Below, one piece after another: positions 7,659 to 16,290 of a DNA stretch of 44,242 nucleotides. The stretch is from Candidatus Poribacteria bacterium. GTDB lineage: Bacteria > Poribacteria > WGA-4E > WGA-3G. Position 1 is the stretch's first letter; each line of letters starts with the position of its first letter. Where the stretch lies: NCBI GenBank assembly GCA_021295715.1, contig JAGWBV010000025.1, forward strand, positions 1 through 44,242, read 5' to 3'. The notes below the pieces were generated by a model, which made no database searches, was not told where the DNA came from, and worked only from the letters and a program-made list of their open reading frames with translations. A program made the translations under genes and the position numbers.

Positions 7659-10600
7659 CTACTTTGTGGTTTCCTGCAGCGTCTCTAACAGCTGTTTCGC
7701 CTGTTGGAGGTCTTTCGTATCAAAACCTTCCGAAAACCATAGATATATCGGTCTCAGTAAATTGTATGCCTCCCGATAGCGATCTTGTGTCCACCATAAT
7801 TTGCTCAAACTGAGAGCGGCTCGGAGTTCCCAAGATTTTGCACCTTGTCGGCGCGCGATCGCTAATGCCTCCTGAAAATAGGATTCAGCCTTTGTGATAG
7901 TAGAAGTCGTATCCTTCTTGCCAACTGTTTCAGTTGCTTTACCAAGAACGAGGCAAAGTTCGCCTTTCCGCCGGGTGAGTTCTGCATCATAGGCACGCTC
8001 GCCCGTTCGTGTGACGACACTCAATGCCGAATCAAGTGTTTGTAAGGCTAATGTATACTGTCCTGCGCGTTGATATGCTTGTGCGAGGAGTGTGAGAAAG
8101 AGTGGCAGTTGTAATTCAGCTCTTGTCTTTTCCCATGCCGCAATTCCCTTACGTATCATCGAGATGCCTTCTTCAGAGTGATTCAGCTCTGTGAGTGCCC
8201 AGCCCTTCATCACCGTTGCGGCGGCTTCCCAAAGGGAAAATCCGTGTTCTTGACATATCTGTAACATCTGCGATGCGGTGGTCTTCACTTTCTCTACTTC
8301 ATCTTCATGTTGATAGAGCACAGCCTTAAAATGGAGCAATACAGCGTCACTAAAAGGATGGTTTCTATCCTCCCCAATCTTTGCGGCTTCGGCAAGTCGT
8401 TCTTCCGCCTGCAGAGGGTAGCCAAGGCACCATAACAGCGGTGCAGAATAAGCGAGTAGTGTCGTCCCAGGATCCGCTACGAAGTGTAGAAATGTAGGAA
8501 CCGGGTGTTGCTGCGGTTGATAGAGTTCAATTCCTGCCTCAAGATGTGCCAAGGCATCTCTGAATTCACTTAAATAGTAAAGTGTCGCGCCAAGGGCTCG
8601 GTGTGCCTCGACCTCAAAAGCTTCATCTCCGGCTTGCTTGGCAATTACAAAGCACTGTTCACCGAGTTCACGTGCGGAGAGGAATCGTCCGCGTACGAGA
8701 TGAGAGAGCCATAATCCGAACAGAATCGGAAAGCGGAGATCCTTTATGCGATCAAGCGAAGTATCAGTGTCCTCTCCTAAGGTCGGTTCCATACTTTCAA
8801 GGGTTTCCAAGAGTTCTCTTGCGCGCGTATAGGCGACCTCGACTTCCGGTGCGGCATACCCTTTTGTTGCAATCAACGCGCTCCCAAGAATCGTCTGTAG
8901 TTCTAATTCTTGCTGAGCAGTAGATTCCAACCTCCGTGTACTCGTGTGAGTCGAAAGTTCCGCAAGTGCCGCAAGTCCCTGCGTGATATGGCGAATACCT
9001 TCCACGTTTGCGGAACGCTCAAGTGCGCGTTGTCCAGCACGGTGCCAATAGTCAACCGCTTTTTCAGGCAGACCTGCTTCGGTATAATGATATGCGACCA
9101 ACTCCGGCTGAAAACCGCCACCTTCTCGCAACACTTCTGCAATTTGTTGATGGTACTGCTGTCGCCTACTCCTGAGCAGAGATTGATACGCTGTTTCACG
9201 CAGGAGCGGATGTCGGAACGTGTAGCGTAGCTGGTTGTCAGCAGCTTGGTTTCGATTGAGGATGTAGGCATCTACGAGTTTGTTCAACTCACTTTTCAGA
9301 GAGGCGAAATCGGTGAAAAAACGATTTCCCAGTTCAAGTCCAGATGCGATCTCGTGTAATAGTTCTGCAGTCCATTCCCTTCCAAGCGTTGCCCCGAGTT
9401 GGACGATCTCTTTCGCAGCACCGAGTTCGTCTAATCTCGCTGTCAATAAATCCTGTAGCGTTACAGGGACTTCCATTGTTTGAGAATGTGGGTCTACCGC
9501 ATCGGAGACTTCAGAAGCCAACGTCAATGGATCCCCCTCAAGCATCATCTGGGTGAGTTCCTCAACAAACAGAGGAACGCCCTCGGTCATTTCGACAATC
9601 CGTGTCAGCACCTCTGATGGGAGTGCTGTGTCTCCTGCGACGTGCTGAATCATCTCATGCACCTGCGGAGGCGTGAGGGCAGTCAACGTCAGCGCATTTG
9701 CCCATTCTGGGTGTAGAAGTTGCTCCAGCACTTCTCTATCATGGTTGTTAGGTGTCAGTTGTTGATTGTCAGTTAAAGCGAAATCTGATTTAAGCAACCC
9801 CGTAGGGGTGACATCTCTGTAAAGTTGCGTATCGGTGCGACAGGACAAAACTACGAAGATCCGAGCATTTTCGATCCTTGTAATCAAGAGCGTCAGAAAT
9901 TCTATACTGGAGGGATCAATCCAGTGAAGATCTTCAACGACAAAAAGTATCGGTTTTTGTTCAGCCATCTTCATCAGGACTTGAACGAGCACGTCCAGGG
10001 TTTGCTGTCGGCGTTGTTGGCGTCCCCAGCCTGATGGATATGTGTCCTGTTCAACCGGCCTACCATAGGGACGCGCGCCTACACCGGTTACCGTTTGTTG
10101 TTGGACCTCAAAAGGTATTTCCAATAATTCTGCGAGAAGTGGTAGTGTCTCTGGCGCATGCTCTTGTCCTTCACTATCAGAATCAGATAGCGATGCTGTA
10201 TCGCTTCCTATTGTCGGAATGTTGTAGTCGCGGAGTAAACTCTCAAGTTTGTCAAGGCGCGTTTGTGCCGTATCGGTGCTGGAAAACTGCACAACGTGCT
10301 CTTGGAACAGCGAAAGAATAGGATAGAGTGGACTGTTCTGGTAATAGGGGGAGCATCTGCATTCCATTGCCACCGCATCTGGATGATCCTCAACGTATTC
10401 GTGAATGACTTGCAAACATCTTGACTTTCCGATGCCAGCCTCGCCTTCAATCAGCAACGCTTGTCCTTTAGATGCAAGTGCCTGTGCCCATCCGTGCTTG
10501 AGTGATTCGACCTCGTGTTCCCGCCCGATCAAAGGGGTTAGTCCACTTTCGCTGGCAATATCCAATCGACTTTGAGCAGGAATTTCACCTGACACTTGAT

Positions 10601-11294
10601 ACACATTCACGGGTTGTGAAATGCCACGAAGTGGGAAAGTACCGAGTGCAGCGGTCGTAAAAAAACCTTCAACCAGTTGATGTGTTGTATCGCCAATGAC
10701 AATGCTGTTCGGTGTTGCTAACTCTTGCATTCTCGCTGCGATATTTGGCGTTTTACCGACGATGTCAATTGCTTCTGGAGATTCTTCCGCTGATATATGC
10801 CAGACGACAACAAGCCCTGTATCAATACTCAGTCGGACACGGATTTCCACGCCAAAGGTGGCTTGTAGATACGGGTTCAGGGTCTCAATAGCGGCAACGA
10901 TACCTAAAGCGGCTCGAACGGCGCGGTGTGCGGTGTCTTCGTGTGCAATTGGGTAACCAAAATAAACGAGGATACCATCACCAAAGTAACGAGCGATATG
11001 TCCGCTTTGCGCTAAAACCACCTCCATAATACATGTCCGGTATACTTCTAAAAGGTTTCGAAGTTCTTCGGGATCCAATTTTTCAGTGAATGCTGTGGAG
11101 TTGACAATATCACAGAAAAGGACGGTTAACTGGCGACGTTCTGCCCCATGCGGTAATGCTTGTTCCATTACAGCAGTATCTACTACTGGAGTTTGGCGTG
11201 AACGTGTGCGGCTTTCAAGGGACGTTCCACATTCACCGCAAAATTTGAAAAGTGGATTCAAGAACCCACAATTTGGGCAGTGTTTGTGATGCAT
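7659..11294 (-). CDS. Class III adenylate/guanylate cyclase fused to an AAA/NACHT-like ATPase and a TPR-rich tail
   Basis: The domains in order are as follows. Residues 6-22 form a zinc ribbon (CPNCG..CGECG). Residues 54-235 form a class III cyclase domain with metal aspartates D62 (FCDIVNST) and D106 (YFGDG) and the transition-state pair N184/R188 (PNIAARMQ). Residues 255-560 form an ATPase with Walker A GEAGIGKS (284-291) and Walker B ILFVVEDLHWID. The rest is helical and TPR-like to residue 1211. The architecture is common in signalling proteins that couple cNMP production to protein or ligand sensing. It is probably cytosolic, with no membrane segment. Adenylate versus guanylate specificity is not settled. 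Two in-frame repeat-like insertions lie in the ATPase region (about residues 395-423 and 488-520). A Crp-family regulator in the same gene run could be the cNMP reader, which is inference. Confidence 0.9.
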   Translation of the reverse strand: MHHKHCPNCGFLNPLFKFCGECGTSLESRTRSRQTPVVDTAVMEQALPHGAERRQLTVLFCDIVNSTAFTEKLDPEELRNLLEVYRTCIMEVVLAQSGHIARYFGDGILVYFGYPIAHEDTAHRAVRAALGIVAAIETLNPYLQATFGVEIRVRLSIDTGLVVVWHISAEESPEAIDIVGKTPNIAARMQELATPNSIVIGDTTHQLVEGFFTTAALGTFPLRGISQPVNVYQVSGEIPAQSRLDIASESGLTPLIGREHEVESLKHGWAQALASKGQALLIEGEAGIGKSRCLQVIHEYVEDHPDAVAMECRCSPYYQNSPLYPILSLFQEHVVQFSSTDTAQTRLDKLESLLRDYNIPTIGSDTASLSDSDSEGQEHAPETLPLLAELLEIPFEVQQQTVTGVGARPYGRPVEQDTYPSGWGRQQRRQQTLDVLVQVLMKMAEQKPILFVVEDLHWIDPSSIEFLTLLITRIENARIFVVLSCRTDTQLYRDVTPTGLLKSDFALTDNQQLTPNNHDREVLEQLLHPEWANALTLTALTPPQVHEMIQHVAGDTALPSEVLTRIVEMTEGVPLFVEELTQMMLEGDPLTLASEVSDAVDPHSQTMEVPVTLQDLLTARLDELGAAKEIVQLGATLGREWTAELLHEIASGLELGNRFFTDFASLKSELNKLVDAYILNRNQAADNQLRYTFRHPLLRETAYQSLLRSRRQQYHQQIAEVLREGGGFQPELVAYHYTEAGLPEKAVDYWHRAGQRALERSANVEGIRHITQGLAALAELSTHTSTRRLESTAQQELELQTILGSALIATKGYAAPEVEVAYTRARELLETLESMEPTLGEDTDTSLDRIKDLRFPILFGLWLSHLVRGRFLSARELGEQCFVIAKQAGDEAFEVEAHRALGATLYYLSEFRDALAHLEAGIELYQPQQHPVPTFLHFVADPGTTLLAYSAPLLWCLGYPLQAEERLAEAAKIGEDRNHPFSDAVLLHFKAVLYQHEDEVEKVKTTASQMLQICQEHGFSLWEAAATVMKGWALTELNHSEEGISMIRKGIAAWEKTRAELQLPLFLTLLAQAYQRAGQYTLALQTLDSALSVVTRTGERAYDAELTRRKGELCLVLGKATETVGKKDTTSTITKAESYFQEALAIARRQGAKSWELRAALSLSKLWWTQDRYREAYNLLRPIYLWFSEGFDTKDLQQAKQLLETLQETTK
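9735..9826. repeat. Two dispersed repeats inserted in frame inside the cyclase-ATPase gene
   Basis: This stretch carries a GTGTCAGTTGTTGATTGTCA simple repeat (9748-9774), like those between genes, directly followed by the CGTAGGGG..ATCTCTGTA element (9801-9823). Together they encode a hydrophilic loop (TPTGLLKSDFALTDNQQLTP) after the strand VVLSCRTD, where related ATPases pass quickly into the next helix. Confidence 0.7.
10053..10089. repeat. AACCGG...CCGGTT inverted repeat inside the cyclase gene
   Basis: AACCGG (10053-10058) and CCGGTT (10084-10089) bound a 25-base core. It encodes GVGARPYGRPVE, a linker between the LLAELL helix and the next ATPase helix that I do not recognise in relatives. 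It may be a small palindromic insertion. Confidence 0.4.
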
Positions 11295-11325
11295 AATTTT
11301 TTAATGCCTGACGACTAACAGCCAT

Positions 11326-12042
11326 TTACTTTCTGAACTGATTCAGATACTCTTCCAACTCGGCATCCCGCGGATCTAATTTGTATGCCTCTTGATAATA
11401 ATCAAGCGCCTTATCGGTTCTGCCTACCTTCATGTAAAATGAACCAAGGTTGCGATAAGCGACACTATGCGTAGGTTTCAGATCCAAAGCACGGATATAA
11501 TGGTCGCGAGCGCGCAACATATAGATTTTTGTCTGTCCAATGAGAATGTTAAGCGTTGTTTCGTTTTCCCAACGCTGTCTATATACTTCTCCGCCGAGTG
11601 GTTCTGCCTCTTGTTCAAGCGCGTCAGCGACGGCTTCGTCTCGTGTTTTGAACGTAATAGCACCAGAACCTGTTTTGTCGACAGCGACTTTGAGTTCTGC
11701 GACTGCCTCATCAACGGATTCTTCTCTCAACTCCTTCTCCCACGAGGGCCAACTCGGTCCTGCATATTTCAGACCTTGCTCGTAGTAGACGGTGCCAAGG
11801 TCATTATAGATTTCAGCGTTTTCAGGACGCATCTTTAATGCTTCGCTGTAAAGCTCAATGGCTTGTTGGTATTTCCCGGCGTTGAACGCATCGGTGGCAT
11901 GCGTCCTGAGCTGCTTGAATTCCTCACTTTCCAAATTAACGGCGATTCCCAATTCTGGCTTGTCTCTGCCGAAGAAGTAAATGCCACCAATGAGCAGGAT
12001 AGCAAGACAAACGGCGATAAGTGTCGGTAGTTGCAATTTCAT
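11326..12042 (-). CDS. Membrane-anchored TPR protein
   Basis: A 238-residue protein with one N-terminal membrane segment (LIAVCLAILLIGGIYFFG, about residues 7-25) and then tetratricopeptide repeats. One pair lies near residues 45-90 (AFNAGKYQQAIELYSEALKM, IYNDLGTVYYEQG) and another near 175-235 (ARDHYIRALDLKP, AYRNLGSFYMKVG, ALDYYQEAYKLDP). The first and second groups are separated by an acidic linker of about 80 residues. Most of the protein probably faces the periplasm, as a scaffold. It sits 31 bases upstream of the cyclase on the same strand. The start is preceded by GCAAGG and an AAATTAAAAAG tract. Confidence 0.85.
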   Translation of the reverse strand: MKLQLPTLIAVCLAILLIGGIYFFGRDKPELGIAVNLESEEFKQLRTHATDAFNAGKYQQAIELYSEALKMRPENAEIYNDLGTVYYEQGLKYAGPSWPSWEKELREESVDEAVAELKVAVDKTGSGAITFKTRDEAVADALEQEAEPLGGEVYRQRWENETTLNILIGQTKIYMLRARDHYIRALDLKPTHSVAYRNLGSFYMKVGRTDKALDYYQEAYKLDPRDAELEEYLNQFRK

Positions 12043-12228
12043 CTTTTTAATTTACCTTGCGGATAAAGGACGCGGGTTTGGAACTTTATTCCTTTTTGTG
12101 TTCGAGCCGCCCTCCATTTCATTACGGGCTACGGTGATATGTCTATAGAAATATGGTATATCCAAGCAACTGCCCCCCGTAGGGCTCTATCTATCAAGAG
12201 GCAGGAACTTGGGCTAATTATAAAACAC
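12043..12228 (-). repeat. Leader repeat (copy A2) and flanking intergenic DNA
   Basis: Toward the TPR gene the order is GTAGCCCGTAATGAAATGGA, GGGCGGCTCGAA, GCAAGGTAAATTAAAAAG, ATG. This resembles the copies at 15086-15180 and 41619-41761. The part near htrA (12140-12228) shows a CCCCCCGTAGGGCTC patch but no gene. Confidence 0.55.
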
Positions 12229-13671
12229 TTATCTCCGCCGATTGTTTCTATTAAAAAAAGTGACGGGAACGGCTTGATAGACCCCGTCTCGTTCAAAATA
12301 GACTTGTGCTCTACTTTGGGTACGGATATGGTCATCAACAATTTTGAAAATTTCAAGCGAATGAATTGCGGTATCGTCAATTTGGTAGATAAGATCTCCA
12401 CGTTCCAGTGCGTCCGCTAACCCACTGTTTTTCTCGACGTGTGTGACAATAACACCGCGCTGCCCATATTTCTGTGCCATCGCCTTATCAGGTTGGGCAA
12501 GCGTTATTCCCCAGCCGCGGGGTGCATAATTCCATTGTAGCGTTTTCAGCGTGAATTCGGTCTGTCGCCTTTTCCCACGGCGGATGAACTCACACTGAAC
12601 AGATTGATTGAGTGGAAGCAAACGCGTGCGTGCGTTGAAGTCTTGTTCGTCCTTTATCCGTTGTCCTGAAATCGCGAAAATGACATCCCCGCGTTTAATG
12701 CCCGTATCAGTAAGAGGGCTGCGTTTCCCTATTTCTGACACCAAAACCCCGGTGTTGCGCGACATCGACAACTTTTCTGCCAACTCTTCGGTTACAGGTT
12801 GTACCTCCAAGTCGAAGTAAGGTGGAATAACGCTGCCGTACTCAGTAATCTGATGGACGACCCGCCTCGCCTTATTGACTGGAATCGCAAAACCAACACC
12901 TTGTGAGCCACCACTCGTTGAACGGATAACGGTGTTTATGCCGATAAGTTCGCCGTGGATGTTCACCAAGGCACCACCGCTGTTGCCAGGATTAATGGAA
13001 GCATCTGTTTGAATCAGATCTTCATGATACAAATCTTCGACAGTGAGCATGCGCCGTGTCGCACTCACGATACCAACTGTGACCGTGGGTTGCGCGTCGC
13101 CGAGAGACAAACCGAACGGATTTCCGATTGCAACGACCCATTCACCGATCAGAAGAGAATCTGAGTTTCCCCACTGTATTTCTGGTAAGAATACCCCGTC
13201 TGTCTCGACCTCCAAGAGGGCAAGGTCTGAGAAAAGGTCATATCCGACAATCTGTGCTTCAAATTCCCGTCCATCAGAGGTAGTGACGGTAATCTTATCG
13301 GCATCTCTAATGACGTGATGATTGGTCAGGATGTGTCCCTTCTTATCAACGATAACGCCAGAACCGACCTCTCGCAAGGCGCGTTTGCGAGGAAGGGTAA
13401 TTTCGCCCCAGAACCATTCGTCAAAGGAGGTGCGCGTTTCAACACTCCGGACGGCACTGATATTGACGACTGCGGGGCTCGCATTCGCCACTGCTGTAAC
13501 AAGTGCGGTGCGCCGCGATGCCGCGACTGCGTCGCTGGCGAGGTTTCCGAACCTCGCTTCTCTACTGGACTCTGCACTATAGGCTCGGTGCCAAGTTCCA
13601 TCCACAATCACCGCGAGAATCAATAACAATAATAGGAGAGGACGACTATAACGACAACATGAATGTAGCAT
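12229..13671 (-). CDS. HtrA/DegP-type trypsin-like serine protease with two PDZ domains
   Basis: Envelope protease or chaperone. After the ATG at 13671 comes a signal peptide (PLLLLLLILAVIVDGTWHRA), then a trypsin fold with catalytic His (ILTNHHVI, about 119), Asp (FSDLALLEV, about 149) and Ser (NPGNSGGAL, about 231). Two PDZ domains follow (about 285-380 and 385-475). I chose 13671 because AAAAGGA sits 4-5 bases upstream; an in-frame ATG at 13695 would add 8 residues and start within 10 bases of the upstream stop. Just after the signal peptide, REARFGNLASD is encoded by a CGAGGTT/AACCTCG hairpin repeat that also occurs between genes. The gene lies 34 bases behind the M28 peptidase. The closest named group is the Do family; degP versus degQ/degS cannot be separated. 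Confidence 0.92.
   Translation of the reverse strand: MLHSCCRYSRPLLLLLLILAVIVDGTWHRAYSAESSREARFGNLASDAVAASRRTALVTAVANASPAVVNISAVRSVETRTSFDEWFWGEITLPRKRALREVGSGVIVDKKGHILTNHHVIRDADKITVTTSDGREFEAQIVGYDLFSDLALLEVETDGVFLPEIQWGNSDSLLIGEWVVAIGNPFGLSLGDAQPTVTVGIVSATRRMLTVEDLYHEDLIQTDASINPGNSGGALVNIHGELIGINTVIRSTSGGSQGVGFAIPVNKARRVVHQITEYGSVIPPYFDLEVQPVTEELAEKLSMSRNTGVLVSEIGKRSPLTDTGIKRGDVIFAISGQRIKDEQDFNARTRLLPLNQSVQCEFIRRGKRRQTEFTLKTLQWNYAPRGWGITLAQPDKAMAQKYGQRGVIVTHVEKNSGLADALERGDLIYQIDDTAIHSLEIFKIVDDHIRTQSRAQVYFERDGVYQAVPVTFFNRNNRRR
13533..13557. repeat. CGAGGTT-N3-AACCTCG hairpin repeat inside htrA
   Basis: CGCTGGCGAGGTTTCCGAAC followed by CTCGC matches the intergenic copy at 16080-16104 almost base for base and the copy at 33926-33950 in its core. 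In htrA it is in frame and codes for the post-signal-peptide linker. Confidence 0.75.
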
Positions 13672-13705
13672 AATTCCTTTTGCCGTGACGGACATGTTCC
13701 GAAAC

Positions 13706-15085
13706 TTAGCGGGTTAGTTTGAGCGAGATGCGATATCCCTCTAACCCTGGATCAGTGTCAACAATCTCTTGAACCGCTTCCGACGTTCGGCGTTTGGCGG
13801 GAAAATCATCGGCATTCGCACATCGGAGTGCGACTCTTGCGCCGACTGCACTCGCAGCCCGTAGGTTCTCCAATTCCACCTTGTCGAGTGTGTCATAAGC
13901 GGTATGACCGAAACCCCTACCCCCAGGTGGTGCCTCTGGATCGCCCATGTGGCTTGAAGGGACACCCTTGAGAAAAAACGGGAAATGGTCAGAGTAGGAA
14001 TGGACCTTTTGTCCAACCGGCATTTCAGCGTGCATCTGCTCACGAGCAGTGTTAAAGAAGGCATCCAACGCATCCCAGCGATGAAGGACAATGCCCTTAC
14101 GACTTGAACCGCCTGCCGCATCCATATTGAGCATGAACCGAATATTGTCCAACTCCGAGGCGTGCGCATCGACATAACGGAACGCGCCGGTAAGTCCAAT
14201 TTCTTCCGTTCCGAAAGCGATGAAACGGATTGTACACCTAAGCGAATCGGCGGAATAAGCAGATAGCACACGAGCGGCTTCTATGACGGATACCATTCCT
14301 GAAGCGGGGTCGTGCGCGCCTTGTGAAATATCGTGTCCGTCGTAATGGCATCCCACAATCACCATCTCCTCGGCGTTCTCATTACCGGGTAAATCTGCGA
14401 CGACGTTCCACGAGGTCCGTGGTTCATTGATGTCCGTTGTCTGGAGTTTCAGTGTTACCTTTCCGTTTTCTCGTGCGATTAACCGTGCCAAGAACTCGCC
14501 ATCTTCTTTACAAACGGATATGCCGGGGATGGGCGCGCGTCTGTTATTTTGCAGGCTTCCCGTTTCGGGTCCGACACCCGGGTGTTCACTGACAAAAATG
14601 AATCCACTTCCGCCCGCGAGCACGGCACGTTCAAACTTCTCCTTACGATGTACCCATCTTCCGAGATCAGGCGGTGAGGCACTCTTCGCCATAACCAGTT
14701 TATCGGTAGCGGTATCACCGAGCGCGGCGTACTCGTCAGGGCTTCCACATCCGACAGAGACAAGTTCCGTGGTGATGTCGGCAGCCGGGCAATACGGTAG
14801 CGAGATGCAGTGCAGTGTTCGACGAATCGGTTCGATAACCTCAAGCGTCGCCGTGCCACGCGTCCAGCCAGCGTAGGGATATGTTTCAAGTTTGATATTC
14901 TGAAGTCCATAACGTTTGAAACACGCAGCGATGAAGTTTGCGGCTTCATATTCCTCCGGCGTTCCGGCGAACCGAGCACCGTATTCATCACATAGGACTG
15001 TCAGGTTTTCCATCACTTCTCGCGAAGTGTAGATATCACCGACCATCTGCTGGTCGAGCTGCAAATAAGGGTTCTTCTTGCTCAT
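13706..15085 (-). CDS. M28-family zinc peptidase, cytosolic
   Basis: A 459-residue di-zinc aminopeptidase-like protein. Expected ligands are all present: H247 (GCHYDGHD), the bridging D259 (GAHDPASG), E294/E295 (FGTEEIGL), D322 (LNMDAAG) and a late histidine in FGHTAYDT. A PA-like insert lies at about residues 110-215. No signal peptide is visible (MSKKNPYLQ), so it should act in the cytosol, which is less common than the secreted forms. The start codon follows CCTCCGCAAGG and an AAAATTAAAAATTT tract of the leader repeat. It lies between the Crp-family gene (39 bases) and htrA (34 bases), so co-transcription with both is likely. The substrate is unknown. Confidence 0.9.
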   Translation of the reverse strand: MSKKNPYLQLDQQMVGDIYTSREVMENLTVLCDEYGARFAGTPEEYEAANFIAACFKRYGLQNIKLETYPYAGWTRGTATLEVIEPIRRTLHCISLPYCPAADITTELVSVGCGSPDEYAALGDTATDKLVMAKSASPPDLGRWVHRKEKFERAVLAGGSGFIFVSEHPGVGPETGSLQNNRRAPIPGISVCKEDGEFLARLIARENGKVTLKLQTTDINEPRTSWNVVADLPGNENAEEMVIVGCHYDGHDISQGAHDPASGMVSVIEAARVLSAYSADSLRCTIRFIAFGTEEIGLTGAFRYVDAHASELDNIRFMLNMDAAGGSSRKGIVLHRWDALDAFFNTAREQMHAEMPVGQKVHSYSDHFPFFLKGVPSSHMGDPEAPPGGRGFGHTAYDTLDKVELENLRAASAVGARVALRCANADDFPAKRRTSEAVQEIVDTDPGLEGYRISLKLTR

Positions 15086-15180
15086 AAATTTTTAATTTTA
15101 CCTTGCGGAGGAATAACGTCCGTTTCAACTATCAACGGCGTTCCTTAAATCCGCCTGCGCCGATGTTGCAGGCTGCGTGT
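15086..15180 (-). repeat. Leader repeat (copy A3), overlapping the 3' end of the Crp-family gene
   Basis: Read toward the M28 gene: CAGCCTGCAACATCGGCGCA, GGCGGATTTAAGGAACGCCG, TTGATAGTTGAAACGGACGT, TATTCCTCCGCAAGG, AAAATTAAAAATTT, ATG. It is the clearest copy of the family. The upstream half is translated as the last residues of the Crp-like protein. Confidence 0.75.
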
Positions 15181-16015
15181 CTGGTAGAAAGTTAGAATCC
15201 GACTGAGTTTGAAGAGGTGGTAGCGTTTCCATCCGTGCGTTGGCAATCTTTTTCAGTTGCCACGGATCAAGTATCTGAATCTGCCGAAACCGTTTCTTTA
15301 TTATCTGGTGGTGTTTAAACTGATTGAGAAGTGTTTCCATCTTCTCGACGGAAATACCGATTAATTGTGCCAATCGCCGCGTCGAGAGTTTACGTCCGAC
15401 ACACCGCGCATTGCGACCCATCGCCGTGCGTCTGTGTTCCGGTGCCTCGGCACAGTTTTGTAACAGAAGTGCGAGTCGCGACGCTGGGCTTCGGAACGCA
15501 ATGTTCAGGAAAGGGTTCGTCAGTCCCCGACGCTGTTTCTGACATGTAGTTACGATATTATAATTCGCAGGTTCCGCCGAACGCTGACGTAAATACCTCT
15601 TTAGAAGACTTCCTAACGTTCTCTGTGGCGGCATTGCTAAATGCGGTTTTCGTTTCAAAAAATACTGGAAGTTCTGGACACTAACAACCCCGACAACAGA
15701 AGTCTCAGCAAATGTCTCAGCGGTGACGTTCGAGGCTGCGTCGTTATCTTCCCATTTGACCGCCCCAAAGAACTCGCCGGGTTCCAACACGTCTAAAGTG
15801 ATCGCTTCACCTTCAGGTGGAGTCTGATATATCTTGATGTGACCTTCCTTCAGTAGGTAAACGCCTTCGGCAGAGAGCGTGTCTCCGTGTTTTAGCTGGA
15901 CGAACGTCGTTATGCGTGCGAGCGCGTCGGCATCTGCTTCGGAGACCAGGTCTCGGAAGATGTCTATCTGTTTAACGCACCAGAACCTTTCTGGGATTTT
16001 TTGTTGTGTGACCAT
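15125..16015 (-). CDS. Crp/Fnr-family transcription regulator
   Basis: The N-terminal half is a cyclic-nucleotide-binding-type beta barrel (DIFRDLVSEADADALARITT, HGDTLSAEGVYLLKEGHIKI, LDVLEPGEFFGAVKWEDN). The C-terminal half ends in a winged helix with the recognition segment LSTRRLAQLIGISVEKMETL. The phosphate-binding cassette is not clearly the cAMP-type RSxTA form, so the ligand is open. I start at the ATG at 16015; the longer version begins at a TTG (16057) with no ribosome site. The last 18 or so residues (TQPATSAQADLRNAVDS) are read from the leader repeat of the next gene. It heads the run containing the M28, HtrA, TPR and cyclase genes. Three TGTGACG motifs lie upstream. Confidence 0.88.
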   Translation of the reverse strand: MVTQQKIPERFWCVKQIDIFRDLVSEADADALARITTFVQLKHGDTLSAEGVYLLKEGHIKIYQTPPEGEAITLDVLEPGEFFGAVKWEDNDAASNVTAETFAETSVVGVVSVQNFQYFLKRKPHLAMPPQRTLGSLLKRYLRQRSAEPANYNIVTTCQKQRRGLTNPFLNIAFRSPASRLALLLQNCAEAPEHRRTAMGRNARCVGRKLSTRRLAQLIGISVEKMETLLNQFKHHQIIKKRFRQIQILDPWQLKKIANARMETLPPLQTQSDSNFLPDTQPATSAQADLRNAVDS

Positions 16016-16079
16016 ATTACGATTTATTGTAAAACTGACAAATAAGTAACCTCTCAATAGGTGCGAAAACCTACAAACC

Positions 16080-16104
16080 CGCTGGCGAGGTTTCTAACCT
16101 CGCC
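16080..16104. repeat. CGAGGTT-N3-AACCTCG hairpin repeat (intergenic)
   Basis: CGCTGGCGAGGTTTCTAACC followed by TCGCC forms a stem with a 3-base loop. It lies 65 bases upstream of the Crp-family start and matches the copy inside htrA. Confidence 0.75.
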
Positions 16105-16144
16105 TCTTTAAAGTGTCTCATTAATTCTAAAACCTACCATAAAA

Positions 16145-16226
16145 TGTGACGGACGTTCGTCTATTAGGACGTTTTATCCAGCGAATTGTGACGTACAGAT
16201 GTCAAGTGAGCCGTGGGAATGTGACG
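16145..16226 (+). promoter_or_regulatory. Three TGTGACG half-sites upstream of the Crp-family gene
   Basis: TGTGACG occurs at 16145-16151, 16187-16193 and 16220-16226, all on the plus strand, with start-to-start distances of 42 and 33 bases (close to whole helical turns). TGTGA is the half-site recognised by many Crp-type regulators. Autoregulation is inference. Confidence 0.4.
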
Positions 16227-16290
16227 TTATTTTGCTTTTTACTTTCGGGGCTCGTCTGAGGCTCTTGATTTCTGTCGTTCTTTGCCCTTA

